In this document: positions 8,637 to 16,880 of the stretch, piece by piece | How positions within the stretch are numbered: the first letter of the stretch is position 1 | How the letters are laid out: the number at the start of each line of letters is the position of its first letter | DNA from: Pseudobdellovibrio sp031428275 | GTDB taxonomy: Bacteria; Bdellovibrionota; Bdellovibrionia; Bdellovibrionales; Bdellovibrionaceae | DNA length: 64,000 nucleotides | Assembly (NCBI GenBank): GCA_031428275.1 | Contig: JANPPC010000050.1 | Location: 50,130-114,129 of the forward strand | Reading direction: 5' to 3' | Made by a program: the position numbers and the translations under genes | The notes under the pieces: generated by a model | Told to the model about the DNA's origin: nothing | What the model saw: only the letters and a program-made list of their open reading frames with translations | Database searches by the model: none

Positions 8637-10724
8637 ATGGCCCTTCGTCTAGAGACCGAAATTCAATTTTTAAAAGGGGTAGGACCAAAGCTTGGATCTT
8701 TGTTCTCGCGCAATGGTATTAAGATCGTTGACGATCTGTTGCAAAACTATCCGCGCGCCTACGAAGATCGCCGAGCGGCGCGAAACGTTGCCAGTTTAAA
8801 GCCTGATGACGTCGTTAGTTTAAAGGCCAAAGTCGTGCAAGTTTCATCATACAATATGGGTAAATCTTCGCGCAGGGTCTATGACATAACGATCCGCGAT
8901 GACTCAGGACAGATTCACTGTAAGTTTTTTCGCACTCCGTACAAAGGTTATTTCGAAAGATTTCAAAACGGTAAAGAAGTTCGTGTGGTCGGGAAAGTCA
9001 CTGATTACCGGGGTCGGCTTGAATTTCACCATCCTGATTTAAAAGATATTGAGCCCCAAGAAGACGTCACAGATGCGCTGATTCCGATTTATATCGAAAC
9101 CGAGGGTTTAAGTTCGACTAAAATCGGAAAATTAATTCATTCGATTTTTGATCAGATTAAAGAATGGCCCGCAGAAAATTTACCTTTGGAGCTGGTACGA
9201 AATTTAAAATTATTAGATCGTGCTCAGGCCTATTACAATATTCACCACCCGGCAGCGCAAAATGGAAATTTATATAATGAATATAAATCCGAAGCGCACC
9301 GGAGACTTATTTTTGAAGAGTTCTTCTGGCTTGAGCTTTATCTGGCTTCGAAAAAAGCGGGATTGAAAGCTGAAAAAGGTTTTAGCTTTGATGGTACCGA
9401 AAGCAAAGTTCGAGAATTAATTCAATCGCTTCCATTCAAATTAACGGGCGCGCAGTTGCGAGCTTACGATGAAATTAAAAAGGATTTGCTATCGGGTAAG
9501 CCGATGAACCGCTTGGTTCAAGGCGATGTGGGCTCTGGTAAAACTTTGGTTAGCTTTTTATCATGCTTGAAAGCATACGAATCGGGTTTTCAAACTTGTT
9601 TGATGGCACCAACCGAAATCTTAGCTGAACAGCATTTTCGTAATGCGCAAAAACTTTTAGGTTCTCTCGGGTTAAAGATCGGTTTACTAACCGGCAAGAC
9701 AAAAACTAAAGATCGCAAAGAAATTGCCGAGCAATTAGCAAACGGTGAAATTCATTTTTTAATTGGAACGCACGCGTTGATCGAAGACTGGGTGCAGTTT
9801 CAGAACTTAGGCTTAGTCATTATCGACGAGCAACATCGTTTCGGCGTTGCCCAGCGCGGGATTTTAAAAAACAAAGGCACTTCGCCGCACTTTTTAATTA
9901 TGACTGCGACACCGATCCCAAGAACTTTAGCGATGACTGTATACGGTGACTTAGATGTTTCGATCATCGACGAGATGCCTGTCGGAAGAACGCCCATTCA
10001 GACGCGCGTGATCAATGAAACGAAGCGACCGCAGGCTTTGCAATTTATGGTCGATCATATTAAGCGCGGTCGCCAGGCTTACTTTGTTTATCCGTTGGTG
10101 GCCGAAAGCGAAAAAATCGATTTGAAAAATGCGACCGATGAATACGAAAAGCTAAAGTTGCAATTTCCTGAGATTCGTTTTGGTTTATTGCACGGTAAGA
10201 TGAAGCCCGTTGAAAAAGACGCCGTGATGACTGAATTTCGCGAACATAAAATTGACGTACTAGTTTCGACCACAGTTATAGAAGTCGGCGTCGATGTACC
10301 GAACGCGACGATTATGGTTATCGAACACGCCGAGCGTTTCGGATTATCTCAGCTTCACCAATTGCGCGGCCGGGTTGGCCGGGGCGAACATAAAAGTTTT
10401 TGTGTCTTGATTATGGGCTATGCGGTATCACTCGAGACGAAAACCCGCGTTGAATTTATGGAAAAAACGAACGATGGTTTTAAAGTGGCTGAATTTGATT
10501 TAGAAATTCGCGGACCAGGCGAATTCATGGGTTCGAAGCAGTCGGGTTTGCCTGGCTTTAAAATGGCGAATCTCGTTCGAGATTTTGATATTTTAAAAGT
10601 GGCGCGCGATGCCGCATTCGATATTTTAGGACGCGATCCCAAGTTACAGAAAAAAGAACACGCTTTGCTACGTGAAGAGTTACTAAAAAACTACGGGCCA
10701 ACGGCCTTAGCGGGTGTTGGTTAA
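8637..10724 (+). CDS. recG: ATP-dependent DNA helicase RecG
   Basis: At 695 residues this is standard RecG length. The N-terminal wedge/OB domain (IQFLKGVGPKLGSLF, then YDITIRDDSGQIHCKFF) binds branched DNA. The helicase core has Walker A GDVGSGKT, LMAPTEILAEQH (motif Ia), IIDEQHRFG (motif II, DEQH), TATPIPRT (motif III), VSTTVIEVGVDVPNA (motif V) and QLRGRVGRG (motif VI). RecG regresses stalled forks and moves Holliday junctions. It is transcribed divergently from the HD-GYP gene with about 60 bases between start codons, so both promoters must lie in that gap or overlap the coding regions. Confidence 0.97.
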   Translation: MALRLETEIQFLKGVGPKLGSLFSRNGIKIVDDLLQNYPRAYEDRRAARNVASLKPDDVVSLKAKVVQVSSYNMGKSSRRVYDITIRDDSGQIHCKFFRTPYKGYFERFQNGKEVRVVGKVTDYRGRLEFHHPDLKDIEPQEDVTDALIPIYIETEGLSSTKIGKLIHSIFDQIKEWPAENLPLELVRNLKLLDRAQAYYNIHHPAAQNGNLYNEYKSEAHRRLIFEEFFWLELYLASKKAGLKAEKGFSFDGTESKVRELIQSLPFKLTGAQLRAYDEIKKDLLSGKPMNRLVQGDVGSGKTLVSFLSCLKAYESGFQTCLMAPTEILAEQHFRNAQKLLGSLGLKIGLLTGKTKTKDRKEIAEQLANGEIHFLIGTHALIEDWVQFQNLGLVIIDEQHRFGVAQRGILKNKGTSPHFLIMTATPIPRTLAMTVYGDLDVSIIDEMPVGRTPIQTRVINETKRPQALQFMVDHIKRGRQAYFVYPLVAESEKIDLKNATDEYEKLKLQFPEIRFGLLHGKMKPVEKDAVMTEFREHKIDVLVSTTVIEVGVDVPNATIMVIEHAERFGLSQLHQLRGRVGRGEHKSFCVLIMGYAVSLETKTRVEFMEKTNDGFKVAEFDLEIRGPGEFMGSKQSGLPGFKMANLVRDFDILKVARDAAFDILGRDPKLQKKEHALLREELLKNYGPTALAGVG

Positions 10725-10752
10725 TAACCCTTAGTTAATCACCAACACCCGC
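10710..10752 (+). terminator. long inverted repeat at the recG 3' end
   Basis: A perfect 12-bp stem (GCGGGTGTTGGT, 10710-10721, with its complement at 10741-10752) spans the recG stop codon. The loop of 19 bases can pair further through TTAA boxes. No uridine run follows, so it may be a Rho-independent-like stop, an mRNA stabilising hairpin, or a bidirectional element. The 145 bases after it are AT-rich up to the protease ribosome binding site. Confidence 0.45.
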
Positions 10753-10896
10753 GCCTATTCGCCTACGTGCATGTGCGTTAAAAAGTAAAAAAAATAAATC
10801 GAATTTTTAAATAGAGCTTCCCACCTAGTAGAGAAACGTGTTGGAATTTTTTTATCGATTAAAGATGATCGTTTAAAATGTTCAAGGAGGACACTG

Positions 10897-13011
10897 ATGA
10901 GCATAAACCAATTTTTGGTAGCGCTTTTATTCACGGGATCGCTTTCTGCTTTTGCGGGAACAGAACTGAAGCTAAATACAGGCGTAATTCAAACCAAAAA
11001 AATGCAACTATTTGAGTCTAGCGTTAATCGCAATCAAACAGAGTGGATCGTACAATTTAAAAATCACGCCCGCGAAGCAGATAAAACATCATTGCGCGCT
11101 GAAGGTTTAAAAGTTCATACGTACTTACCCGAAGACGCTTTTATCGTGCGTGGAACAGCGTCACAAATTGAAAAAGTAAAACAAAATCCAAAAGTACAAG
11201 CTGTCATTGCGTTCACCGCGGGCATGAAGATGTCTCCGACCTTGGGAATTATGAGCGCCGTGCGCGCCACTTCAAGCGAGACCATTATTGTCAGCGTATT
11301 TAATACCAACGAGCGCTCAGCTATCGAAAGTAAAATTCAAGCAATTGATGCAAGCATCTTGATTCAAAATTCAAACGGCTCGGCCATCGTGTTAAAGACG
11401 GCTCGTGCTCATTTCGAGAAAATCGCGGCTGTTGAGGGTGTCGAAACTTTACAAGCATTTTTAGAGTTAATCCCTTTGCACCAAATATTTGACCAGCGTG
11501 ATTTAGCCGAAGCAGCAACTGCTGCTGGTGATTACACGGACCTCACCGGTTTCGAAACCGGCACAAAGGTAATGAACTTCGACGCAGCTTGGGCGATGGG
11601 CCTCATGGGTCAAAATCAAATCGTTGGTATGGCTGATACGGGTTTAGATTCAGGTGATATAAAAAATATTCAAGCTGATTTTATGGGTGCCGTGAAGTCG
11701 GGTTACGCTGTAGGAATGTTCGGTAAAACTTGGGCTGATCCTATGGGGCACGGAACCCATGTTGCGGGTTCGGTTTTAGGTCGAGGCATTAAGTCTGGTG
11801 GTAAATTAAATGGTGCAGCTCCAGCGGCCCTGATGGTCGCGCAGGGTATGTGGTCTCCGATTTTAAATAATTTATCGGTCCCGTCTAATTTAGTTAATAT
11901 GTTCAACACGGCCTATGCCGATGGTGCACGTGTGCATACAAATTCTTGGGGCGGTGCTGCGGGAGCAGGTTCATACGAAAAAATGGCCGCATCTGTTGAT
12001 CAAGTTATGTTTGAAAAACAAGATATGTTAATTTTGTTTGCCGCGGGTAATAGTGGTGTTGATACGAATAAAGATGGTCGTATTGATCCGGGTTCTGTTG
12101 GCATTCCAGGTACGGCAAAAAATGCATTAACTGTCGGAGCCAGCGAAAATCTAGAATCAAAGGGTGGCATTCAGCGCTTTATTAAAGAACTTCGCGGCGC
12201 CGCTGATAGCTGGGGCGCGGCTCCAATCAGCGAATCAAAAGTCTCTGACAATATAAACGGTGTAGCGATGTTTAGTTCGCGTGGCCCTACGCTTGATGGC
12301 CGCATTAAGCCGGAAATTGTTGCGCCAGGAACAAATATTTTATCGGTGCGTTCGCAGCAACCGGGCGTTGAGCCTTTATGGGGTCTATATAATAACGACT
12401 ACGCTTGGTCAGGCGGAACTTCGATGGCATGCCCGCTAGTGGCCGGTGCGGCCGCGGTGACTCGCCAATTTTTAATCGAAAAAATGAATCAAGCGCAACC
12501 AACAGCAGCGTTGCTTAAGGCCTATTTGCTTCATACGGCTTTCGATATGTACCCCGGCCAGTACGGCGAAGTGGGCGTGGCGAATGGCCAAGAACTTTCG
12601 ACTCGAAGACCAAACAGCGATGAAGGTTACGGTCGCGTCGATATGGCTCGTGTTGTTTCATTCGGTTCTTATTCTTCAAGCCTGATTGTTGATTCAAAAG
12701 TGGGTGTTGGTACGGGTGAAACAAGTGAAACACAATTCAATGTTGCGGTTCCGGGTATCATCACCGTGAATATTGTTTGGACGGATGCTCCGGGCTCATT
12801 GAATTCAAGCAAAGCTTTAGTAAACGACCTTGATTTAGAGGTGGTTTTACCAAATGGGCAGGTACTAGCTGTGAACGATACCATTAACAATACGGCCTAC
12901 GTAACGGGTGTGGCAACGGCAGGTGCAGTTGTTATTCGTGTTAAAGGCGTCAATGTGCCAATGGGTAAAGCGGGTAAACAACCATTCGCGTTAGTTGCAT
13001 CGGTTCAGTAG
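10897..13011 (+). CDS. secreted subtilisin-like serine protease (S8 family)
   Basis: The 704-residue protein starts with a signal peptide (MSINQFLVALLFTGSLSAFAG) after a strong AAGGAGG site. An inhibitor-like prodomain (about residues 45-200) precedes the S8 catalytic domain. The triad is visible: Asp247 (MADTGLDSG), His285 (HGTHVAGS) and Ser509 (GGTSMACP), with oxyanion Asn in AAGNSGVDT. The final 110 residues form a beta-sandwich with VNDLDLEVVLPNG, as in KP-43-type subtilases. It is likely exported, and in a predator or scavenger would digest protein outside the cell or in the periplasm; the role is inference. A strong terminator follows, so it is probably monocistronic. Confidence 0.93.
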   Translation: MSINQFLVALLFTGSLSAFAGTELKLNTGVIQTKKMQLFESSVNRNQTEWIVQFKNHAREADKTSLRAEGLKVHTYLPEDAFIVRGTASQIEKVKQNPKVQAVIAFTAGMKMSPTLGIMSAVRATSSETIIVSVFNTNERSAIESKIQAIDASILIQNSNGSAIVLKTARAHFEKIAAVEGVETLQAFLELIPLHQIFDQRDLAEAATAAGDYTDLTGFETGTKVMNFDAAWAMGLMGQNQIVGMADTGLDSGDIKNIQADFMGAVKSGYAVGMFGKTWADPMGHGTHVAGSVLGRGIKSGGKLNGAAPAALMVAQGMWSPILNNLSVPSNLVNMFNTAYADGARVHTNSWGGAAGAGSYEKMAASVDQVMFEKQDMLILFAAGNSGVDTNKDGRIDPGSVGIPGTAKNALTVGASENLESKGGIQRFIKELRGAADSWGAAPISESKVSDNINGVAMFSSRGPTLDGRIKPEIVAPGTNILSVRSQQPGVEPLWGLYNNDYAWSGGTSMACPLVAGAAAVTRQFLIEKMNQAQPTAALLKAYLLHTAFDMYPGQYGEVGVANGQELSTRRPNSDEGYGRVDMARVVSFGSYSSSLIVDSKVGVGTGETSETQFNVAVPGIITVNIVWTDAPGSLNSSKALVNDLDLEVVLPNGQVLAVNDTINNTAYVTGVATAGAVVIRVKGVNVPMGKAGKQPFALVASVQ

Positions 13012-13056
13012 CTGATTTTTTTTGGCGCTTAATCGTCTATATGAGTTAAGAATCAG

Positions 13057-13082
13057 AAAAGGCCCCAATCGGGGCCTTTTTC
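13057..13082 (+). terminator. Rho-independent terminator after the subtilase gene
   Basis: A perfect 10-bp stem AAAAGGCCCC / GGGGCCTTTT encloses the four-base loop AATC and ends in five T residues. Because of the A-run on the left arm it could also terminate transcription coming from the right. Confidence 0.92.
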
Positions 13083-13123
13083 GTTGAAGCTTTTACAAAT
13101 TTTAAAAAACAAGCCCCAAAAAT

Positions 13124-13152
13124 TTGATGAACAGTGTCAAAACTGTTATAAC
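13124..13152 (+). promoter_or_regulatory. sigma70-type promoter of carD
   Basis: TTGATG at 13124-13129 and TATAAC at 13147-13152 are separated by exactly 17 bases. Transcription would start near 13159, leaving a leader of about 45 bases before the carD ATG at 13204. It lies just downstream of the terminator of the preceding gene, as expected for a new transcription unit. Confidence 0.65.
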
Positions 13153-13203
13153 TTACCTGGTTGTAGGTTCTACGTTTTTCTTCCTTTCTAAAGGGTGGGT
13201 TTC

Positions 13204-13698
13204 ATGTCGCAATTTAAAGTTGGAGATCATGCAGTATATCCGGGTCATGGAGTGGGTAAAATCCATTCGATTGAATCTAAGGAAATCCTTGGCACGATTC
13301 ATATATTCTATTCGGTCATGATTTTAGAGACGGGCATGAAGATCATGATCCCGGCTGCTAATATCAAATCGGTTGGTTTACGTCCGCTAATTTCTAAAGA
13401 AGAAGCCGAAAAAGTTGTCGAAATTCTTAAAGATAAAAACGTTAAAATTGATACGCAAACTTGGAATCGCCGCTACCGCGATTACATGGAAAAAATCAAA
13501 ACCGGTTCGGTATTTGAAATTGCTGAGGTTTTACGCGATCTTTACGTTCTTAAGGTAGATAAAGAATTAAGCTTCGGCGAAAAGAAGATGTTAGATACGG
13601 CAAAAAACCTATTACTGAAAGAGCTTAATTTAGCTCCGGAAGTAAAAGATCTAGTCGGTTCTGACGCCGAGATTAAAGCGATCTTCGGAGTACAGTAG
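13204..13698 (+). CDS. carD: CarD/CdnL-family transcriptional regulator
   Basis: The start is ATG 13204 (MSQFKVGDHAVYPGHGVGK), behind AAAGGGTGG; a GTG nine bases earlier is less likely. The 164-residue protein has the RNA-polymerase-interaction Tudor-like domain (about residues 3-65, with DHAVYPGHGVGKI and IMIPAANIKSVGLRPLIS) and an all-helical C-terminal domain (WNRRYRDYMEKI, then MLDTAKNLLLKEL). CdnL-type proteins bind the RNAP beta subunit and stabilise open complexes at rRNA and other promoters. The gene has its own promoter and terminator, so it stands as a single unit. Confidence 0.93.
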   Translation: MSQFKVGDHAVYPGHGVGKIHSIESKEILGTIHIFYSVMILETGMKIMIPAANIKSVGLRPLISKEEAEKVVEILKDKNVKIDTQTWNRRYRDYMEKIKTGSVFEIAEVLRDLYVLKVDKELSFGEKKMLDTAKNLLLKELNLAPEVKDLVGSDAEIKAIFGVQ

Positions 13699-13730
13699 TC
13701 GTTTACTTCACTGACATTTAAAGTAAAAAT

Positions 13731-13766
13731 AAGGGCTTGGTTCAACACCAGGCCCTTTTTCTTTTT
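13731..13766 (+). terminator. Rho-independent terminator after carD
   Basis: A 10-bp stem (AAGGGCTTGG with CCAGGCCCTT, one G-U pair) with a 7-base loop is followed by TTTCTTTTT. It leaves only about 24 bases before gltX, so gltX depends on read-through or on a promoter inside or beside this hairpin. Confidence 0.88.
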
Positions 13767-13789
13767 GGGGCCTTAAATGAAGGAAGTTT

Positions 13790-15271
13790 ATGTCTCAGTC
13801 CTCAGAAGTTCGCGTTCGATTTGCTCCAAGCCCAACCGGATATTTACACGTAGGCGGCGCGCGCTCGGCATTATTTAACTTACTTTATGCCAAACACAAT
13901 AAGGGTAAATTCATCTTACGTATCGAAGACACCGACCAAGAAAGATCAACGCAAGAATCACTCGAGATGGTTGTGTCTGACTTGCAATGGCTAGGTCTTA
14001 ACTGGGACGAAGGCGTTGATCCCAAAACTTTAAAAGATATGGGGCCTTATGGTCCTTACAAACAAAGTGAACGTTTAGATATTTATAAAAAACACGCGCA
14101 AGCGTTACTTGATCAAGGTAAAGCGTACTACTGTTTTATGACCGACGAAGAATTAGAAATTGAACGCGAGAAAATTAAAGCGGCGGGTTTACACACGCAC
14201 GTAGAATCGCCCTACGAAAATAAACCAATGAGTGAAGCGCTGTCGCGAATTGCGTCGGGTGATAAAGCCGTCGTACGTTTTAAAACGCGTGAATTACGTA
14301 AAGACTATATTTTAAACGACCTCATCAGGGGCGAAGTTAAATTTCCGTCTGATATGGTCGGAGATTTCGTGATGTTACGTTCAGACGGTATGCCCGTTTA
14401 TAACTTTTGTTGCGTGATCGATGATTATCTAATGAAAATTTCGCACGTCTTACGCGCCGAAGAGCATTTACCAAATACGCTACGCCAGTTGATGATCTAC
14501 GAAGGATTAGGTTGGAAGACTCCGCAGTTTGGTCATATTTCATTGATTCTAGATGACGATCGCCAGAAATTATCAAAACGTAAAGGCGCGGTAGCGTGCG
14601 ATCAATTCAAAAAAGATGGCTACCTACCTTCTGCGATGAATAACTATATGGCGCTACTGGGTTGGTCACATCCCGAAGATAAAGAGATCATGAGCCTTGA
14701 TGATATGGAAGCTGCGTTCACTTTAGACCGCGTACATGCTTCGGGTGCGGTGTTTGACCGCGTGAAACTAAAGTGGATGAACGCGCAACACCTACGTGCA
14801 TTGCCGAATAACGAAATTTGGAAATTAATTCAGCCTTATTTAGCCGAGGCAGGTTTAAAGTTGCCAACTGATTCAGATTGGCAAAGTCGTTCGATTGAAA
14901 CTTTTAAATCTTACATGGAAATTTTGACCGATGCGGTAGCGCTTTACACTCCGCTAGATGATTCGAAGTATGAAATCAACATGGTTGAAAGCGAAGAGGC
15001 TTTGAAGATGGAATCGACGAAATCTGTCTTACTGGCGTGGAAAGAACTAGTGGCGGCGCACGTGGGCGAAACTTTCACGGAAGCTGATTTCTTAGCGATT
15101 CAAGATGCCGTAAAAGCCAAGTCGGGCCAAAAAGGGAAGAATTTATTTTTTCCGATTCGCGTTGCCCTGATCGGAAAGCCGCATGGGGCAGAGCTTAAAA
15201 TTTTAGTTCCATTGATGCATAAGAAATCGATTTTAGAAAGAGCCGACAAAGCTTTAGGCGTATTGGGTTAA
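13790..15271 (+). CDS. gltX: glutamyl-tRNA synthetase
   Basis: The 493-residue class I synthetase has its HIGH-type motif as PSPTGYLHVGG (residues 13-23) and its KMSKS-type motif as KLSKRKG near residue 260. LRIEDTDQERST and VYNFCCVIDDYLM are further GluRS/GlnRS landmarks. The C-terminal helical domain reads the anticodon. AAGGAAG lies seven bases before ATG 13790. Whether it charges tRNA-Gln as well (non-discriminating) cannot be decided here. It is followed after 11 bases by cysS, forming a two-synthetase operon. Confidence 0.96.
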   Translation: MSQSSEVRVRFAPSPTGYLHVGGARSALFNLLYAKHNKGKFILRIEDTDQERSTQESLEMVVSDLQWLGLNWDEGVDPKTLKDMGPYGPYKQSERLDIYKKHAQALLDQGKAYYCFMTDEELEIEREKIKAAGLHTHVESPYENKPMSEALSRIASGDKAVVRFKTRELRKDYILNDLIRGEVKFPSDMVGDFVMLRSDGMPVYNFCCVIDDYLMKISHVLRAEEHLPNTLRQLMIYEGLGWKTPQFGHISLILDDDRQKLSKRKGAVACDQFKKDGYLPSAMNNYMALLGWSHPEDKEIMSLDDMEAAFTLDRVHASGAVFDRVKLKWMNAQHLRALPNNEIWKLIQPYLAEAGLKLPTDSDWQSRSIETFKSYMEILTDAVALYTPLDDSKYEINMVESEEALKMESTKSVLLAWKELVAAHVGETFTEADFLAIQDAVKAKSGQKGKNLFFPIRVALIGKPHGAELKILVPLMHKKSILERADKALGVLG

Positions 15272-15282
15272 AGGAAATTTGC

Positions 15283-16758
15283 ATGTTAAAAATTTATAAT
15301 ACTTTAGGTAAGCAGCTCGAAGAATTTAAGCCGATCAAACCGGGCAAGGTATCAATCTATATGTGCGGACCAACCGTTTACGGCTTACTTCACGTGGGTA
15401 ATTTTCGTGGACCGGTCTTTTTTAACTTAGTTCGTAACTGGTTAGAGCACTTAGGCTATCACGTTGATTACGCACTGAACTTTACCGATGTTGACGATAA
15501 AATTATTAAAAAAGCGAACGAAGAGAAAAAAAATCCGAACGAAGTTTCTGAATTGTATATCGAAGAATATAAAAAAGATTTCGCCTTATTGGGTTTACGT
15601 AAGCACGACCGTAACCCGAAGGTGACTGAATACATGCCGCAGATTTTAAATTTCATTACTGATTTGGTTGAAAAAAAGAAAGCCTACATGACCGATGGGG
15701 CTGAAGCGGGTTTGCACGACGTTAATTTTTCGATCTCGGACTTTAAAGACTATGGTAAACTTTCTGGTCGAAAACCCGATGAATTACAATCGGGCGTGCG
15801 TATTGAAGTGAATGAAAAGAAAAAAAACCCGCTTGATTTCGCTTTATGGAAATCAGCAAAGGCCGGCGAAATCAGTTGGCCGTCTCCGTGGGGCGCAGGT
15901 CGCCCGGGTTGGCACATCGAGTGTTCGGCGATGATCAAAGGAATGTTCGGTGATCAAATTGATATTCATGCCGGCGGACTTGATTTGATGTTTCCGCACC
16001 ACGAAAATGAAATTGCCCAAAGCGAAGCCTGCAGCGGCGGAAAATTTAGTAATTACTGGATGCACTGGAATATGATTCAGTTCGGTGGCGCAAAGATGTC
16101 GAAGTCTTTAGGCAATATCGTATCGATGCGCGATTTTTTAAAAGATCACCATGCCGAAGTTTACAAGTGGATGATGTTAACCCCGCACTATCGCAGCACC
16201 GCAGACTTTACTGAAGAGACAATTTATCAAGCGGTGTCTGGTTTAGCGCGTGTGTATTCTTCGATCGCGTTAGCTGAATCGGTCTTTTTGCAAATCAGCG
16301 AAACTGATTTTAAGCACGATGCTAAATATCACGATGAATTGCAGCTGGCGTGGAAGTCGATCGAAGCCGCGCTGAATGATGACTTCGGCACTCCGGCCGC
16401 TTTTGCCGTCATGTTCGACGTTATTCGAAAATTTAATTCTCAGTTTCGCCGCGGCATGAAGGTGACGCCTGAACTAGCGGGTAAAGCTTTTCAGTTTTTT
16501 GAATTCATCAAAAAATTTGGTAGTTTCATGTCGATGTTTCAAGAGTATCCAACAAAGTTCCTGATCGAGCTTGATGATAAGTTACTAGTGAAGCTGGGGC
16601 ATAAAAGAACAGACATCGATCAGCTGGTGCAAGAACGCGCCAAGGTTCGCGAAGCTAAAGATTTCGCGAAGGCCGATGAATACCGCAAAAAATTAACCGA
16701 AATGCATATTAACGTCAGCGATTTGCCAACTGGCAGTTTCTGGGAAGTAATGAAGTAG
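15283..16758 (+). CDS. cysS: cysteinyl-tRNA synthetase
   Basis: The 491-residue class I synthetase carries MCGPTVYGLLHVGNFRG (Cys28 is the first zinc ligand, HVGN the HIGH-type motif), the zinc/cysteine-binding blocks WHIECSAM and FPHHENEIAQSEA, and KMSKSLGN with Lys271. AAAGGAAATTTGC precedes the ATG. The enzyme charges tRNA-Cys; the tRNA-Cys gene found at 26932 is about 10 kb downstream. The gene shares an operon with gltX. About 120 bases follow before uvrB, including a small GTCG-AAAA-CGAC hairpin. Confidence 0.97.
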   Translation: MLKIYNTLGKQLEEFKPIKPGKVSIYMCGPTVYGLLHVGNFRGPVFFNLVRNWLEHLGYHVDYALNFTDVDDKIIKKANEEKKNPNEVSELYIEEYKKDFALLGLRKHDRNPKVTEYMPQILNFITDLVEKKKAYMTDGAEAGLHDVNFSISDFKDYGKLSGRKPDELQSGVRIEVNEKKKNPLDFALWKSAKAGEISWPSPWGAGRPGWHIECSAMIKGMFGDQIDIHAGGLDLMFPHHENEIAQSEACSGGKFSNYWMHWNMIQFGGAKMSKSLGNIVSMRDFLKDHHAEVYKWMMLTPHYRSTADFTEETIYQAVSGLARVYSSIALAESVFLQISETDFKHDAKYHDELQLAWKSIEAALNDDFGTPAAFAVMFDVIRKFNSQFRRGMKVTPELAGKAFQFFEFIKKFGSFMSMFQEYPTKFLIELDDKLLVKLGHKRTDIDQLVQERAKVREAKDFAKADEYRKKLTEMHINVSDLPTGSFWEVMK

Positions 16759-16880
16759 TAAATTCGTTTTTTGGGACCAAATTTTGAAGCGGAAAAGGCT
16801 GACAAAGTCGAAAACGACCTTACATTTGAAACGAGCCTAGAATAAATTTATGAATCGATTCAAGAAATGCGCAGGATCCT